From the NCBI RefSeq assembly GCF_000211415.1, contig NZ_GL890776.1:199906-263905 (forward strand): a stretch of 64,000 nt of DNA. The letters are read 5' to 3'. The stretch comes from Enterobacter mori LMG 25706 (lineage in GTDB: Bacteria; Pseudomonadota; Gammaproteobacteria; Enterobacterales; Enterobacteriaceae). Every line of letters starts with the position of its first letter. Position 1 is the first letter of the stretch. The notes under the pieces are model-generated. The model saw nothing but the letters and a program-made list of their open reading frames with translations, did not search any database and was not told the origin of the DNA. Shown here one piece after another: positions 50,589-60,088 of this stretch. The position numbers were made by a program, and so were the translations under genes.

Positions 50589-51842
50589 TTAATGCAGACG
50601 TTTATGCAAACTTGCCCCCACCAGTAGCGCCGCGCACAGCATCAGCGCGATAAACCCGCCCACGCCGTTCCAGCCGTAGTTGTGCCAGAACACGCCGCCG
50701 AGCGTCCCGGCAATGCTTGATCCCAGGTAATAGCTAAACAGATACAGCGACGACGCCTGGCCCTTTGCGCGACGGGCACGCGGGCCAATCCAGCTGCTGG
50801 CGACCGAGTGGGCGGCGAAAAAGCCTGCAGAGAAGAGCAGCATTCCGGCAAAAATCAGCCACAGAGAGGAGAAGAGCGTCAGCAGAAGGCCGACCAGCAT
50901 CACCGCCGTGAAGAACAACATCACCGGGCCACGACCGTAGCGTGCGGTCATCGCTCCGGCTTTTGGCGAACTCCAGGTACCGGTGAGGTATGCCACGGAA
51001 AGTAGGCCGACCACCGCCTGGCTGAGATGCCACGGAGAAAGCATCAGGCGATAGCCAATGTAGTTAAACAGCGTGACAAACGAACCCATCAGCAGAAAAC
51101 CCATCAGGAACAGGCGCGGCAGCCCTTTATCACGCCAGTGCAGGCGGAAGTTGATAAACAGCGTTTTGGGGCGCAGGGACGCCGGGCGGAAGTGACGTGA
51201 TTCCGGCAGGATTTTCCAGAACATCAGCGCAGAGGCGAGCGCAAAGCAACCAATCACCGCCAGCGCAATGCGCCAGTTAAAGAAATCCGTAAACACCCCG
51301 CTCAGCAGGCGTCCGCTCATCCCGCCGATGGAGTTCCCGCTGATGTACAGCCCCATAGAGAAGGCGACAAAGCTCGGGTGGATCTCCTCGCTGAGGTAGG
51401 TCATCCCGACCGCAGCGACGCCGCTCAGCGATAACCCGATCAGCGCACGCATTATCAGGATACCGTGCCAGCTGGTCATCATTGTTGAAAGCAGCGTACA
51501 GACGGAGGCCAGCATCAGAGCGGTGACCATGACCTGCTTTCGGCCAATCGCATCTGAGAGCGGCCCGGTGAACAGCAGACCGACCGCCAGCATCCCGGTG
51601 GAGAGAGAAAGCGAAATACTGCTGCTGGCAGGCGACACGCCAAACTCGTGGGACAACACAGGCAGGATCGGCTGCACGCAATAGAGCAGGGCAAAGGTTG
51701 CGAGACCTGCTGAGAAAAGCGCCAGCGTGACGCGCATAAACTGAGGGGTACCACGTTTAATAAACTGCACCGGCTGAGATGCTGCAGGTAAATCATCAAT
51801 ATCATTTGCCGGAGTGATATCAATGGTAGTTGTACGACTCAC
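50589..51842 (-). CDS. ynfM: MFS transporter YnfM
   Basis: Twelve-helix major facilitator, 417 residues, the same length as E. coli YnfM, a predicted arabinose- or drug-type exporter of unknown substrate. The MFS signature GPLSDAIGRKQVMV is near 95-108. The start is GTG at 51842 (MSRTTTIDI), with AAGGAAC upstream; ATG 51896 would add 18 unsupported residues. It is divergent from ynfL with a 121-base gap. Confidence 0.94.
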   Translation of the reverse strand: MSRTTTIDITPANDIDDLPAASQPVQFIKRGTPQFMRVTLALFSAGLATFALLYCVQPILPVLSHEFGVSPASSSISLSLSTGMLAVGLLFTGPLSDAIGRKQVMVTALMLASVCTLLSTMMTSWHGILIMRALIGLSLSGVAAVGMTYLSEEIHPSFVAFSMGLYISGNSIGGMSGRLLSGVFTDFFNWRIALAVIGCFALASALMFWKILPESRHFRPASLRPKTLFINFRLHWRDKGLPRLFLMGFLLMGSFVTLFNYIGYRLMLSPWHLSQAVVGLLSVAYLTGTWSSPKAGAMTARYGRGPVMLFFTAVMLVGLLLTLFSSLWLIFAGMLLFSAGFFAAHSVASSWIGPRARRAKGQASSLYLFSYYLGSSIAGTLGGVFWHNYGWNGVGGFIALMLCAALLVGASLHKRLH

Positions 51843-51963
51843 ACATGTTCCTTGCTTAAACATCCCCGTGATTTCTGGTGACGGGTATGACCACAAGATC
51901 AGAGTAGGAAAATGTAAATATTCTGTCTAATATATTAATAATCTCAAATGATACTTTAAAAAT

Positions 51964-52869
51964 ATGAATATCGAACTGCGTCATTTACGCTACTTCGTGG
52001 CGGTAGCAGAGGAGCTGCATTTTGGCCGCGCGGCGGCGAGGCTGAACATCTCTCAGCCACCGCTCAGCCAGCAAATTCAGATCCTCGAACAGCAGGTTGG
52101 GGCGCGTCTGCTGGCGCGTACGAACCGTAGCGTGAGCCTGACCGCCGCGGGCAAGCAGTTCCTGGCCGACAGCAGGCAAATTCTGAGCATGGTGGATGAC
52201 GCCGCTGCCAGGGCGGAGCGGCTGTATCTGGGGGAGACCGGCGAACTGCGGATCGGCTTTACCTCGTCGGCGCCCTTCATCAGCGCCGTCTCTGAAACCC
52301 TCTCATCGTTCCGCCGCCATTTCCCGGACGTGCATATTCAGACCCGCGAAATAAACACCCGCGAGCAAATTTCGCCGCTCAACGAGGGGGCGCTCGACCT
52401 GGGGCTGATGCGTAATACCGCACTACCGGATACGCTGGCGTGGCAGGTTATCCTGCGCGAACCCCTGATGGCGATGATCCCGCAGGATCACCCTCTGGCG
52501 TCGCAAGCTTCCGTGACGCTGGCAGAGCTGGCAAAAGAGCCCTTTGTCTTTTTTGACCCTCAGGTCGGCACCGGTCTGTATGACGATATTTTGGGCCTGA
52601 TGCGTCGCCACGATCTCGCCCCGGTTATTACTCAGGAAGTGGGGGAGGCCATGACCATTATTGGTCTGGTTGCCGCCGGACTTGGGGTTTCTATTCTCCC
52701 GGCGTCCTTTAAGCGGGTACAATTGCAGGAAATGCGCTGGGTGGCGATTGCCGAAAAAGAGGCGGTTTCCGAGATGTGGCTGGTCTGGTCAAAACATCGC
52801 GAACAGAGTCAGGCGGCGCAGCGGTTTAAAAAGCAGCTCATTACAGCCTCGGCAGGGCGATATTTATAG
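51964..52869 (+). CDS. ynfL: LysR-family regulator YnfL
   Basis: A 301-residue LysR-type regulator close to E. coli YnfL: the N-terminus MNIELRHLRYFVAVAEELHF and the helix-turn-helix AAARLNISQPPLSQQIQ are identical. The effector domain has GLGVSILPASFKRVQL. It probably controls the divergent ynfM, by the usual LysR arrangement. The ligand is unknown. Confidence 0.94.
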   Translation: MNIELRHLRYFVAVAEELHFGRAAARLNISQPPLSQQIQILEQQVGARLLARTNRSVSLTAAGKQFLADSRQILSMVDDAAARAERLYLGETGELRIGFTSSAPFISAVSETLSSFRRHFPDVHIQTREINTREQISPLNEGALDLGLMRNTALPDTLAWQVILREPLMAMIPQDHPLASQASVTLAELAKEPFVFFDPQVGTGLYDDILGLMRRHDLAPVITQEVGEAMTIIGLVAAGLGVSILPASFKRVQLQEMRWVAIAEKEAVSEMWLVWSKHREQSQAAQRFKKQLITASAGRYL

Positions 52870-52886
52870 GGAAACTGGGGTAAAAA

Positions 52887-52902
52887 TGTGCGGTAAATCA
52901 CA
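52887..52902 (+). promoter_or_regulatory. CRP site in the mlc promoter
   Basis: TGTGCGGTAAATCACA matches TGTGA-N6-TCACA at nine of ten positions, 89 bases before the mlc GTG. CRP control of mlc is known in E. coli. Confidence 0.75.
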
Positions 52903-52990
52903 TGGCTAAGTAAATATTTGACGACGCCTGGTGAAGTGCTTCACCATAGCCAACAGTTTATTTCGAAGCTCGAAAATAAGGGAGTACGAG

Positions 52991-54211
52991 GTGGTTGCTG
53001 ATAGCCAGCCAGGGCATATTGATCAGATTAAGCAGACCAATGCAGGCGCAGTGTATCGCCTGATTGATCAGCTCGGTCCGGTTTCGCGTATCGATCTTTC
53101 GCGCCTGGCACAACTGGCACCCGCCAGTATCACCAAGATAGTTCGCGAAATGCTGGAAGCTCACCTGGTCCAGGAGACGGAAATACAGGAGCCGGGCAGC
53201 CGTGGACGTCCTGCTGTCGGGCTGGTGGTAGAAACGGAAGCATGGCACTACCTGTCATTGCGCATCAGCCGGGGGGAAATCTTCCTTGCGCTGCGCGATC
53301 TCAGCAGCAAGCTGGTGGTGGAAGACCGGCTGGAGCTCCCGCTCGATGCGGAACAACCGCTTCTTGACGCCATCCTGACCCATATCGATCACTTCTTTAT
53401 CCGCCATCAGCAGCGGCTTGAACGGTTAACGGCGATTCCTATCACCATGCCGGGTATCATTGATACCGAGAATGGCATCGTGCACCGCATGCCGTTTTAT
53501 GACAATGTCAAAGAGATGCCGCTGGGTGAGGTGCTGAAAAACCATACCGGCGTGCCCGTCTACATTCAGCATGATATCAGCGCCTGGACCATGGCGGAGG
53601 CGCTGTTTGGCGCATCTCGCGGCGCGCGCGACGTTATTCAGGTGGTGATTGATCACAACGTGGGGGCGGGGGTGATTACCGACGGTCGCCTGCTGCACGC
53701 CGGAAGCAGCAGCCTGGTGGAAATCGGTCACACGCAGGTCGACCCGTACGGTAAACGCTGCTACTGCGGGAACCACGGCTGCCTGGAGACCATTGCCAGC
53801 GTCGAAAGCGTGCTGGAGCTGGCGCAGGTGAGGCTCAGCCAGTCGATGAGCTCCTCGCTTCACGGCCAGCCGCTTACCGTGGATTCTCTCTGCGCTGCAG
53901 CCCGACAGGGGGATTTACTGGCGAAAGATATCATCACGGGCGTCGGTAACAACGTGGGCCGCATTCTCGCCATTATGGTCAATCTGTTTAACCCACAAAA
54001 AATTCTGATTGGTTCACCGCTCAGCCAGGCGGCGGAGATTCTCTTTCCGGCGATTTCTGCCTGCATCAACCAGCAGGCGCTTCCTGCGTACAGTAAAAAC
54101 ATCGCGGTCGAAAGCACCCAATTTTCGAACCAGGGAACCATGGCCGGTGCCGCGCTGGTGAAAGATGCGATGTATAACGGCTCTTTACTGATCCGTTTGT
54201 TGCAGGGTTAA
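52991..54211 (+). CDS. mlc: Glucose-responsive repressor Mlc (DgsA)
   Basis: ROK-family repressor of ptsG, manXYZ, malT and ptsHI, 406 residues like E. coli Mlc. It is inactivated by binding dephosphorylated PtsG at the membrane. The helix-turn-helix (SRIDLSRLAQLAPASITKIVREM) is near 31-53, and the ROK zinc motif is KRCYCGNHGCLETI (about 255-268). The start is GTG at 52991 (MVADSQPGHI), with GGGAG upstream, as in E. coli; the frame runs 20 codons further upstream without support. Confidence 0.96.
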   Translation: MVADSQPGHIDQIKQTNAGAVYRLIDQLGPVSRIDLSRLAQLAPASITKIVREMLEAHLVQETEIQEPGSRGRPAVGLVVETEAWHYLSLRISRGEIFLALRDLSSKLVVEDRLELPLDAEQPLLDAILTHIDHFFIRHQQRLERLTAIPITMPGIIDTENGIVHRMPFYDNVKEMPLGEVLKNHTGVPVYIQHDISAWTMAEALFGASRGARDVIQVVIDHNVGAGVITDGRLLHAGSSSLVEIGHTQVDPYGKRCYCGNHGCLETIASVESVLELAQVRLSQSMSSSLHGQPLTVDSLCAAARQGDLLAKDIITGVGNNVGRILAIMVNLFNPQKILIGSPLSQAAEILFPAISACINQQALPAYSKNIAVESTQFSNQGTMAGAALVKDAMYNGSLLIRLLQG

Positions 54212-54341
54212 CTCTTTTCCATAGATGTAAGAAATATTGCGCTATCTCAAGCCGGGTAGCGCACGCATCCCGTAGACTTCCCCCACTGAATTATTTACCT
54301 GGTTTATATTTTCGAAGCATACCCAAGAGGTGGAATGAGTC

Positions 54342-55037
54342 ATGCTTAAGCGTTTCTTTGTTACTGGTACTGATACCTCTGTCGGCAAGACCGTCGTATC
54401 CCGCGCATTGCTGCAGTCTCTGGCAGCCAGCGGTAAACGCGTGGCAGGGTACAAACCGGTCGCAAAAGGCAGTAAAGAGACGCCAGACGGATTGCGTAAT
54501 AAAGACGCCCTGGTGCTGCAAAGCGTTTCGTCCATTGAATTACCTTATCACGCGGTAAATCCTATCGCGCTAAGCGAGGATGAGAGCAGCGTGGCGCACA
54601 GCGGCCTGATCAACTACAGCCTGCTTTCCGACGGTCTGGCGAGCCTGAGCGAGAAAGTGGACCACGTTGTGGTTGAAGGCACCGGCGGCTGGCGCAGCCT
54701 GATGAATGATTTACGCCCGCTTTCCGAGTGGGTGGTGCAGGAACAACTGCCCGTGGTGATGGTGGTCGGCATTCAGGAAGGGTGCATCAACCATGCCCTC
54801 CTGACGGCACAGGCCATTGCCAATGACGGTCTGCCGCTGGTGGGCTGGGTGGCTAACCGTATTAACCCGGGGCTTGCGCACTACGCTGAAATCATCGAGG
54901 TGCTGAGCAAAAAACTCCCCGGGCCTTTAGTGGGTGAATTGCCCTACCTGCCGCGCGCCGAGCAGCGCGAATTAGCGCAGTACATCGACCTCTCTGCTTT
55001 CAGCAGTATGGGGTCCGTAGACAGAGTCGTGGCGTAA
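54342..55037 (+). CDS. bioD2: Dethiobiotin synthetase 2 (BioD2/YnfK)
   Basis: ATP-dependent dethiobiotin synthetase paralogue of 231 residues, E. coli YnfK. The P-loop-like start is [20 protein letters not shown] (about 5-24), with KPVAKGS (about 37) and the ligand segment [13 protein letters not shown] (about 107). Its role beside BioD of the bio operon is unclear. Its last 66 bases overlap the 3' end of convergent clcB. Confidence 0.94.
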   Translation: MLKRFFVTGTDTSVGKTVVSRALLQSLAASGKRVAGYKPVAKGSKETPDGLRNKDALVLQSVSSIELPYHAVNPIALSEDESSVAHSGLINYSLLSDGLASLSEKVDHVVVEGTGGWRSLMNDLRPLSEWVVQEQLPVVMVVGIQEGCINHALLTAQAIANDGLPLVGWVANRINPGLAHYAEIIEVLSKKLPGPLVGELPYLPRAEQRELAQYIDLSAFSSMGSVDRVVA

Positions 55038-56246
55038 CGTCCTCGACAGTACCGACGCGACGACGCACGCGACCAGCAAGCCGGGCAGTAAAGAATACTG
55101 CCCGGTCATTTCACAGACCATCAGTGCCGACATAATTGGCGCATGCGACGTGGCAGCCAGCAGCGTTGCCATACCTGCCAGCCCCAGCAAAATTGCCGTC
55201 TCAGCACCAGGAAACCACAGCGCAAATAGCTGCGCAAACAGCATTCCTGTCGCCATGCCGACAAATAACGTCGGTGTGAACACCCCGCCGGGCGCGCCCG
55301 AGCCGCTGCTTGCCAGTACCGCCAGCAATTTACAGATAAACACGCCTGCAATCACCGACAGCAACGGCGGGGCGAGAAGAAAAGCCTGAACCACACTGTA
55401 GCCATTCCCCCACACCTTCGGCGTCAGCAGCGACAGCAGCCCGACGATCAGCCCGCCCAGCGCCAGCTGCCACGGCGGCGAAAGCTTAAGGCGCAGAAAC
55501 AGAGCGTGGCTGTAGGCCATCAGCCACATCAGCAGCGGACCGCACAGCCCGGCCAGCAGTCCCATGCCGACAATCAGGGAATAATTTACCGCGGTGAGAC
55601 TTTCGTTGAGGTGGACCTGATAAAGGGTGTTTGCGCCGGGGCTGAGCAGGCGAGTCGTAAGCAGCGCGACCACCGCAGCAATCACCACCGGGCCGAGCGA
55701 GGCCAGCATCAGCGTGCCAAACAGGATCTCAGCGATGAACAGGCTTCCGGCTAAGGGGGCGTGGTAGGCGCTGGCCATCCCGGCGGCGGCCCCGCAGGCA
55801 ATCCACAATTTCCATTCTGATTTAGGGGTAAAGCGCCGGGCGAACAGGGAAGCCGCGAGGGCGGCAAGCAGGATCATCGCCCCTTCACGCCCGATGGCGC
55901 TGCCGCTGGCGACCACCAGCAAAGAAGCGAGTGATTTCACCAGGCTGGCACCGTAATCAAACTGTCCGTCTTCGGTTTCCAGCGCTTCCATATAATCGGT
56001 TGGCGCGTGAGGCCGCTGCGCGGTAAACCGTTGCCATCCCCAGAGCAGCAGTCCAGCAGCCAGACCGCCCAGCGCGGGCGTCAGCACCCGTCGCCAGGGC
56101 GATAATGCGGCGGCGGCGTTCACCAGGCTGCCGCTGTCGTTGCTTAAAAACAGCCACTCCAGCAGATACATGCTGTGGCGGAATACCGCAACGGCCAGCG
56201 CGGCCAACACGCCGGTGACGATGGCAATCAGGAGTCGGCGAAACAT
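54972..56246 (-). CDS. clcB: Chloride/proton channel-type transporter ClcB
   Basis: ClC-family membrane protein of 424 residues (E. coli ClcB 418). Selectivity-filter segments are visible: [11 protein letters not shown] (GREGP-like, with Ala for Pro), [18 protein letters not shown] (GxxxP loop) and the inner-gate [13 protein letters not shown]. ClcB is linked to the extreme acid resistance response in E. coli. The start MFRRLLIAI is by homology; an in-frame ATG at 56282 has no ribosome site. Confidence 0.93.
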   Translation of the reverse strand: MFRRLLIAIVTGVLAALAVAVFRHSMYLLEWLFLSNDSGSLVNAAAALSPWRRVLTPALGGLAAGLLLWGWQRFTAQRPHAPTDYMEALETEDGQFDYGASLVKSLASLLVVASGSAIGREGAMILLAALAASLFARRFTPKSEWKLWIACGAAAGMASAYHAPLAGSLFIAEILFGTLMLASLGPVVIAAVVALLTTRLLSPGANTLYQVHLNESLTAVNYSLIVGMGLLAGLCGPLLMWLMAYSHALFLRLKLSPPWQLALGGLIVGLLSLLTPKVWGNGYSVVQAFLLAPPLLSVIAGVFICKLLAVLASSGSGAPGGVFTPTLFVGMATGMLFAQLFALWFPGAETAILLGLAGMATLLAATSHAPIMSALMVCEMTGQYSLLPGLLVACVVASVLSRTLRHDSVYGPHTAESREVDVLR

Positions 56247-56354
56247 CGCGGGAATGTCGGGGTAGGCGTGAAGACGTTGCATGGGTCGCGAGTCAACGGG
56301 AAAGATATAATATTGTGGCGGGAAAACGTGGGGTTAGCAAAAGGTATCCGCGCG

Positions 56355-56376
56355 AAAAAGCCGGGCGATGCCCGGC
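56355..56376 (-). terminator. Intrinsic terminator of the osm operon
   Basis: On the minus strand GCCGGGC-ATC-GCCCGGC followed by TTTTT, nine bases after the osmV stop. Confidence 0.9.
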
Positions 56377-56384
56377 CTGAAAGA

Positions 56385-57533
56385 TTAACTCTCACTATGA
56401 ATATTTAGCGCCCGGCGCGTACGCCCTGAACTCAGGTACTCGGCAATATAGTCCTGAGAAATCTCGCCGTTGTAGCGCCCGTCCTCATCCACAATCGGCA
56501 TCCAGCTGGTATTGCTCTCATACAGACGTGAAAGCACCACGCGCAGGTTGTCTTCCGCTTTGCCGGTCATGCGGAACGGATGCAGGATGTCGGCGCAGGT
56601 ACCGCTGGCGTTACGCGCTTCGCGACGCTTCACAAAGCCCAGCGGTTTGCCGTGCTCATCGACCACGGTAATCGCGCGAATGTCATTATCATCCATGGTT
56701 GAAAAGGCTTCGGGAAGCGGGGTAGAACCCCGCACCGTAATGGTCGGCTGCTGGTCGGTCACGTCTCCTGCGGATACCAGCAGCAGACGCTTCAGCGTAC
56801 GGTCCTGACCGACAAACGAGCCGACAAACTCATTCGCCGGTTTCGCCAGCAGTTCATCCGGGCTGGCGCACTGCACGATTTTCCCCTGACGGAACACCGC
56901 AATGCGGTCACCGAGCTTCAGGGCTTCGTCGATATCGTGGCTCACCAGCATGACGGTTTTTTTCAGCTTGCGCTGCATCTCCAGGAACTGGTTCTGGATC
57001 ACCTCGCGGTTGATCGGGTCCACCGCGCCGAAGGGTTCATCCATCAGCAGCACCGGAGGATCAGCCGCCAGGGCGCGGATCACGCCGATACGCTGCTGCT
57101 GGCCGCCGGACATCTCGCGCGGGTAGCGGTTGAGGAACTTATGCGGATCCATCGCCACCATATCCATCAGCTCTTCGGCGCGGGTTTTGCAGCGCGCTTT
57201 ATCCCAGCCCAGCATGCGCGGCACGACGGTGATGTTCTCTTCGATGGTCATGTTCGGAAACAGGCCAATCTGCTGGATCACGTAGCCAATGTTGCGGCGC
57301 AGGGTGACGGTGTCCATCCCGCTGGTGTCTTCACCGTTGATCAGGATTGTCCCGCTGCTCGGGGTAATAAGGCGGTTAATCATCTTCAGCGTGGTGGTTT
57401 TCCCACAGCCGGAAGGGCCGAGCAGGACGCACATTTCCCCTTCGGGCACGTTCAGGTTGACGTTATCAACGGCCTTAAAGGTCTGGCCGTGCTTCTGTGA
57501 AAATTGTTTGGTGAGGTTTTCCAGTTTTATCAT
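56385..57533 (-). CDS. osmV: Osmoprotectant ABC transporter ATPase OsmV
   Basis: ATPase of the OsmU (OsmVWXY) importer that takes up glycine betaine and choline-O-sulfate in Salmonella. The 382-residue product has Walker A GPSGCGKTT (about 37), signature MSGGQQQRIGV (about 135), Walker B VLLMDEPFGAVD (about 155), the H-loop VSHDIDEA and a C-terminal CBS-domain pair (about 255-370). The ATG at 57533 overlaps the osmW stop by one base (TAATG). Last gene of the operon. Confidence 0.94.
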   Translation of the reverse strand: MIKLENLTKQFSQKHGQTFKAVDNVNLNVPEGEMCVLLGPSGCGKTTTLKMINRLITPSSGTILINGEDTSGMDTVTLRRNIGYVIQQIGLFPNMTIEENITVVPRMLGWDKARCKTRAEELMDMVAMDPHKFLNRYPREMSGGQQQRIGVIRALAADPPVLLMDEPFGAVDPINREVIQNQFLEMQRKLKKTVMLVSHDIDEALKLGDRIAVFRQGKIVQCASPDELLAKPANEFVGSFVGQDRTLKRLLLVSAGDVTDQQPTITVRGSTPLPEAFSTMDDNDIRAITVVDEHGKPLGFVKRREARNASGTCADILHPFRMTGKAEDNLRVVLSRLYESNTSWMPIVDEDGRYNGEISQDYIAEYLSSGRTRRALNIHSES

Positions 57534-58180
57534 TATCGAATCCCCTTTGGAGTCAGAACCACCTGCAGACGGTGCAGCAGCCAGTCGAGCACAATCGCTA
57601 AAAGACAAATCATCAGCGCGCCCGCAATCAACATGCGAATATCGCTTCCGCCGATGCCATTGAGCAGCAGCAGCCCCAGACCGCCCGCGCCGATCACGGC
57701 GGCAATCGCCATCACGCCAATGTTCATCACCACAGCGGTGCGGATCCCGCCGAAAATCACCGGCAGCGCCATCGGGATCTCAACCCAGCGCAGGCGCTGC
57801 CAGAAGGTCATGCCGATGCCGCGCCCGGCTTCGCGCAGGCCAGGCGGCAGGCTGTCGAGCGCCGTATGGGTGTTACGCACAATCGGCAGTAATGAGTAGA
57901 GAAAAACAGCGGTGATTGCAGGCAGGGCACCGATACCCTGACCGATCAGCGAAAACAGAGGGATCATCAGCCCAAACAGGGCGATGGACGGAATGGTCAG
58001 CACGATGGTGGCTATCCCCAGCACCGGCGTTGCCAGCCACTTGTGGCGGACAATCAGAATGCCCAGCGGTACGCCGATGATGATGGCTAAACCTACGGCC
58101 AGCGCCACCAGCCACAGATGCTGCAGCGTCAGGGTTAAGAGGTAATCCCAGTTGTCCAGAATGTAGTGAATCGTCTCCAT
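57533..58180 (-). CDS. osmW: Osmoprotectant ABC permease OsmW
   Basis: A 215-residue BPD-type permease subunit with five or six membrane helices and the EAA-loop motif GLREAGRGIGMTFWQRLRWVEIPMALPVI (about 106-134) that docks on the ATPase. Paired with osmY as the second permease. Eight bases separate it from osmX upstream, and its stop overlaps the osmV start. Confidence 0.93.
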   Translation of the reverse strand: METIHYILDNWDYLLTLTLQHLWLVALAVGLAIIIGVPLGILIVRHKWLATPVLGIATIVLTIPSIALFGLMIPLFSLIGQGIGALPAITAVFLYSLLPIVRNTHTALDSLPPGLREAGRGIGMTFWQRLRWVEIPMALPVIFGGIRTAVVMNIGVMAIAAVIGAGGLGLLLLNGIGGSDIRMLIAGALMICLLAIVLDWLLHRLQVVLTPKGIR

Positions 58181-58188
58181 AGCGCCTC

Positions 58189-59088
58189 CTACAGCAGCTG
58201 TTTGCTACGCAGGAAATCTCGGGCGACCTGCTGCGGTGACTGATGGTCGATATCCACCTTCTTATTCAGTTCGGTGATAGCGTCGTTGTTGAGCTGGGCC
58301 GAGAGGGTGTTGAGCGCCTCTTCCAGACCGGGGTTGGCCTCCAGTGTGTCTTTACGCACCACCGGCGTCACCGCGTAGCTCGGGAAGAAGCCTTTATCGT
58401 CTTCCAGCACCTTGAGGTCGAAGCCTTTCACGCGCCCGTCGGTGGTGTAAATCAGTCCGGCATCGATAAACCCGTCGCGTACGGCGTTGTATACCAGGCC
58501 CGGGTCCATCTGGCGGATCTGTGGGCGATCCAACTCCATGTTGTAGGCCGCCTGAAGCGGCTTCATGCCGTCGCTGCGTCCGGCAAACTCCAGGTCTAAC
58601 CCCAGCAGCCAGTTTTTGTCCGGGTTGGTTTTACGGATCTGCTCAATCTTCGCCACCATCTCCGACATGGTGTTGATATGTTCCGCCTCGGCGCGCTTGC
58701 GCTGCATGGCAAAGGCATAAGTGTTGTTCATGTCGGCAGGCTTGAGCCAGACCAGACCGTGCTTCGCGTCCAGGCGTTTTACCGTCTCGTAAGACTCCTG
58801 CGGCGACATGCGCTTGTTGATGTGGTTAAAGATGATCAGCGACGTGCCGGTGTACTCCCAGGTCATGTCAATCTGCTTGTTGATCATCGCGTTGCGGGAG
58901 ATCACCGTAGCAATGTTGGTTTGCGGCTGTACCTGAAAACCTCTCTTTTGCAGGTACTGCACGGTCATTGCCGAGAGAATGTGCTGCTCGGTAAAGCTCT
59001 TGGTCGCCAGAATCAGCGGGGCCGCCATCGCCTGGCTGGTGAACAGCGCCGCGGCACACAGCGCCGTCAGGCTGGAAAACAGTCTCAT
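58189..59088 (-). CDS. osmX: Osmoprotectant-binding periplasmic protein OsmX
   Basis: A 299-residue exported binding protein of the OpuAC/QAT type. The signal peptide [22 protein letters not shown] is cleaved before APLILA. The mature part starts with [21 protein letters not shown] and contains [12 protein letters not shown], which is characteristic of glycine-betaine-class binding proteins. Third in order from the osmV end of the operon. Confidence 0.93.
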   Translation of the reverse strand: MRLFSSLTALCAAALFTSQAMAAPLILATKSFTEQHILSAMTVQYLQKRGFQVQPQTNIATVISRNAMINKQIDMTWEYTGTSLIIFNHINKRMSPQESYETVKRLDAKHGLVWLKPADMNNTYAFAMQRKRAEAEHINTMSEMVAKIEQIRKTNPDKNWLLGLDLEFAGRSDGMKPLQAAYNMELDRPQIRQMDPGLVYNAVRDGFIDAGLIYTTDGRVKGFDLKVLEDDKGFFPSYAVTPVVRKDTLEANPGLEEALNTLSAQLNNDAITELNKKVDIDHQSPQQVARDFLRSKQLL

Positions 59089-59106
59089 AAAAGCTCCTTG
59101 TTATTG

Positions 59107-59817
59107 TTATCGAGCGAGATGGGGACTCATCGCGCGACCCAGCGCCGCCAGCAGGGTATCGAGGATCAGGGCGAACAGGGCGGTGGCCGCCGCGCCGAGG
59201 ATCAGGGTCGGGAAATCGTTTAAGTAAATACCGGGGAAAATCAGCTCGCCGTAGCTGCTGGCACCAATCAGGAACGCCAGCGGCGCGGTCCCGACGTTGA
59301 TGGCGGTGGCAATGCGGATCCCCGAGAGCATGACCGGCCAGGCGGCTGGCAGCTCAACCTGACGCAGACGCTGCAATTTGGTCATTCCGATGCCGTTTGC
59401 CGCTTCCAGCAGCGACGGCGGGACCGAGCACAGCCCGGCGTAGGTGTTACGCACTATCGGCAGCAGCGAGGCGAGGAAAAGTGCGATGATGGCGGGCGTA
59501 TCGCCAATGCCAATCACCACCATCGCCAGCGCCAGAACGGCCAGCGGCGGCAGCGTGTTGCCGACGTTGAAGATTTGCATGACGTATTCGGCGATACCTC
59601 GCGCCGCAGGGCGGCTCAGCAGGATCCCGCTCGGAATACCGACCAGCAGGGCAAAGAACATCGACGAGAAAACCAGAATCATGTGCTGTTTCCCGAGATA
59701 GACCAGGTCAACCTGGCGCGCCCTGATCGTCTCCAGCCCAATGCCCCAGACGAGGAGGGCGAGAACCACGATAATGGCGCCGACAAACAGCAGCGAACGT
59801 TTGAGTAATGGGTGCAT
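59107..59817 (-). CDS. osmY: Osmoprotectant ABC permease OsmY (OsmU system)
   Basis: A 236-residue permease with six membrane segments and an EAA-loop (LLEAANGIGMTKLQRLRQVELPAAWPVM). It is the first gene of the osmYXWV transcription unit. The symbol follows the Salmonella OsmU naming and must not be confused with the unrelated E. coli periplasmic OsmY. MHPLLKRS is chosen with GGGAGA upstream; GTG or ATG starts eight codons earlier are less likely. A perfect small palindrome GCAACC-ACC-GGTTGC (59850-59864) lies in the promoter region. Confidence 0.92.
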   Translation of the reverse strand: MHPLLKRSLLFVGAIIVVLALLVWGIGLETIRARQVDLVYLGKQHMILVFSSMFFALLVGIPSGILLSRPAARGIAEYVMQIFNVGNTLPPLAVLALAMVVIGIGDTPAIIALFLASLLPIVRNTYAGLCSVPPSLLEAANGIGMTKLQRLRQVELPAAWPVMLSGIRIATAINVGTAPLAFLIGASSYGELIFPGIYLNDFPTLILGAAATALFALILDTLLAALGRAMSPHLAR

Positions 59818-59849
59818 TGCGGTGTGTCTCCCTGTGCGCATGCGTTATA

Positions 59850-59864
59850 GCAACCACCGGTTGC
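59850..59864. promoter_or_regulatory. Palindrome in the osm operon promoter
   Basis: GCAACC and GGTTGC flank three bases, 33-47 bases before the osmY start. TTGCTATA elements sit on either side in the transcribed direction. It could be an operator; the regulator is unknown. Confidence 0.4.
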
Positions 59865-59915
59865 CTGTTGTTATGCCATGTTTCGGCAGGGGTATTTCAC
59901 CTATAGCAAGCGTTT

Positions 59916-59923
59916 GGGAAGGG
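59916..59923 (+). other. KOPS octamer
   Basis: GGGAAGGG in the region between the osm operon and the DUF1275 gene; points to the right. Confidence 0.55.
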
Positions 59924-60026
59924 TTCCAGCGAAGGGGTAAAATCAGTAACCCTATGAAAACAGTGACAACCTCGGGTTAAGCCTTATGGCGTAAGGGCTG
60001 ATAGTGGTGCAGGCAGAATAGTCCTA

Positions 60027-60071
60027 AAGCGCTTTTTTAAAAGTGACACCGTCACATTTAAGAAAGCGCTT
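60027..60071. promoter_or_regulatory. matS site inside a 45-base palindrome
   Basis: The centre GTGACACCGTCAC (60043-60055) is an exact MatP site (GTGACRNYGTCAC). Around it, 21-base arms (60027-60047 and 60051-60071) pair with only two mismatches and end in AAGCGCTT, so the whole forms an unusually long palindrome around a 3-base loop. It lies between the osm operon and the DUF1275 gene. Confidence 0.85.
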
Positions 60072-60088
60072 ACACCGAATATCGATCA

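Noticed and set aside
57305-57317. Possible matS in osmV (GTGACGGTGTCCA)
   Set aside because: Two mismatches in the right half.
60043-60056. CRP site (TGTGA/TCACA-like) in the 60 kb palindrome
   Set aside because: The spacer is five bases instead of six; the sequence is an exact matS site.
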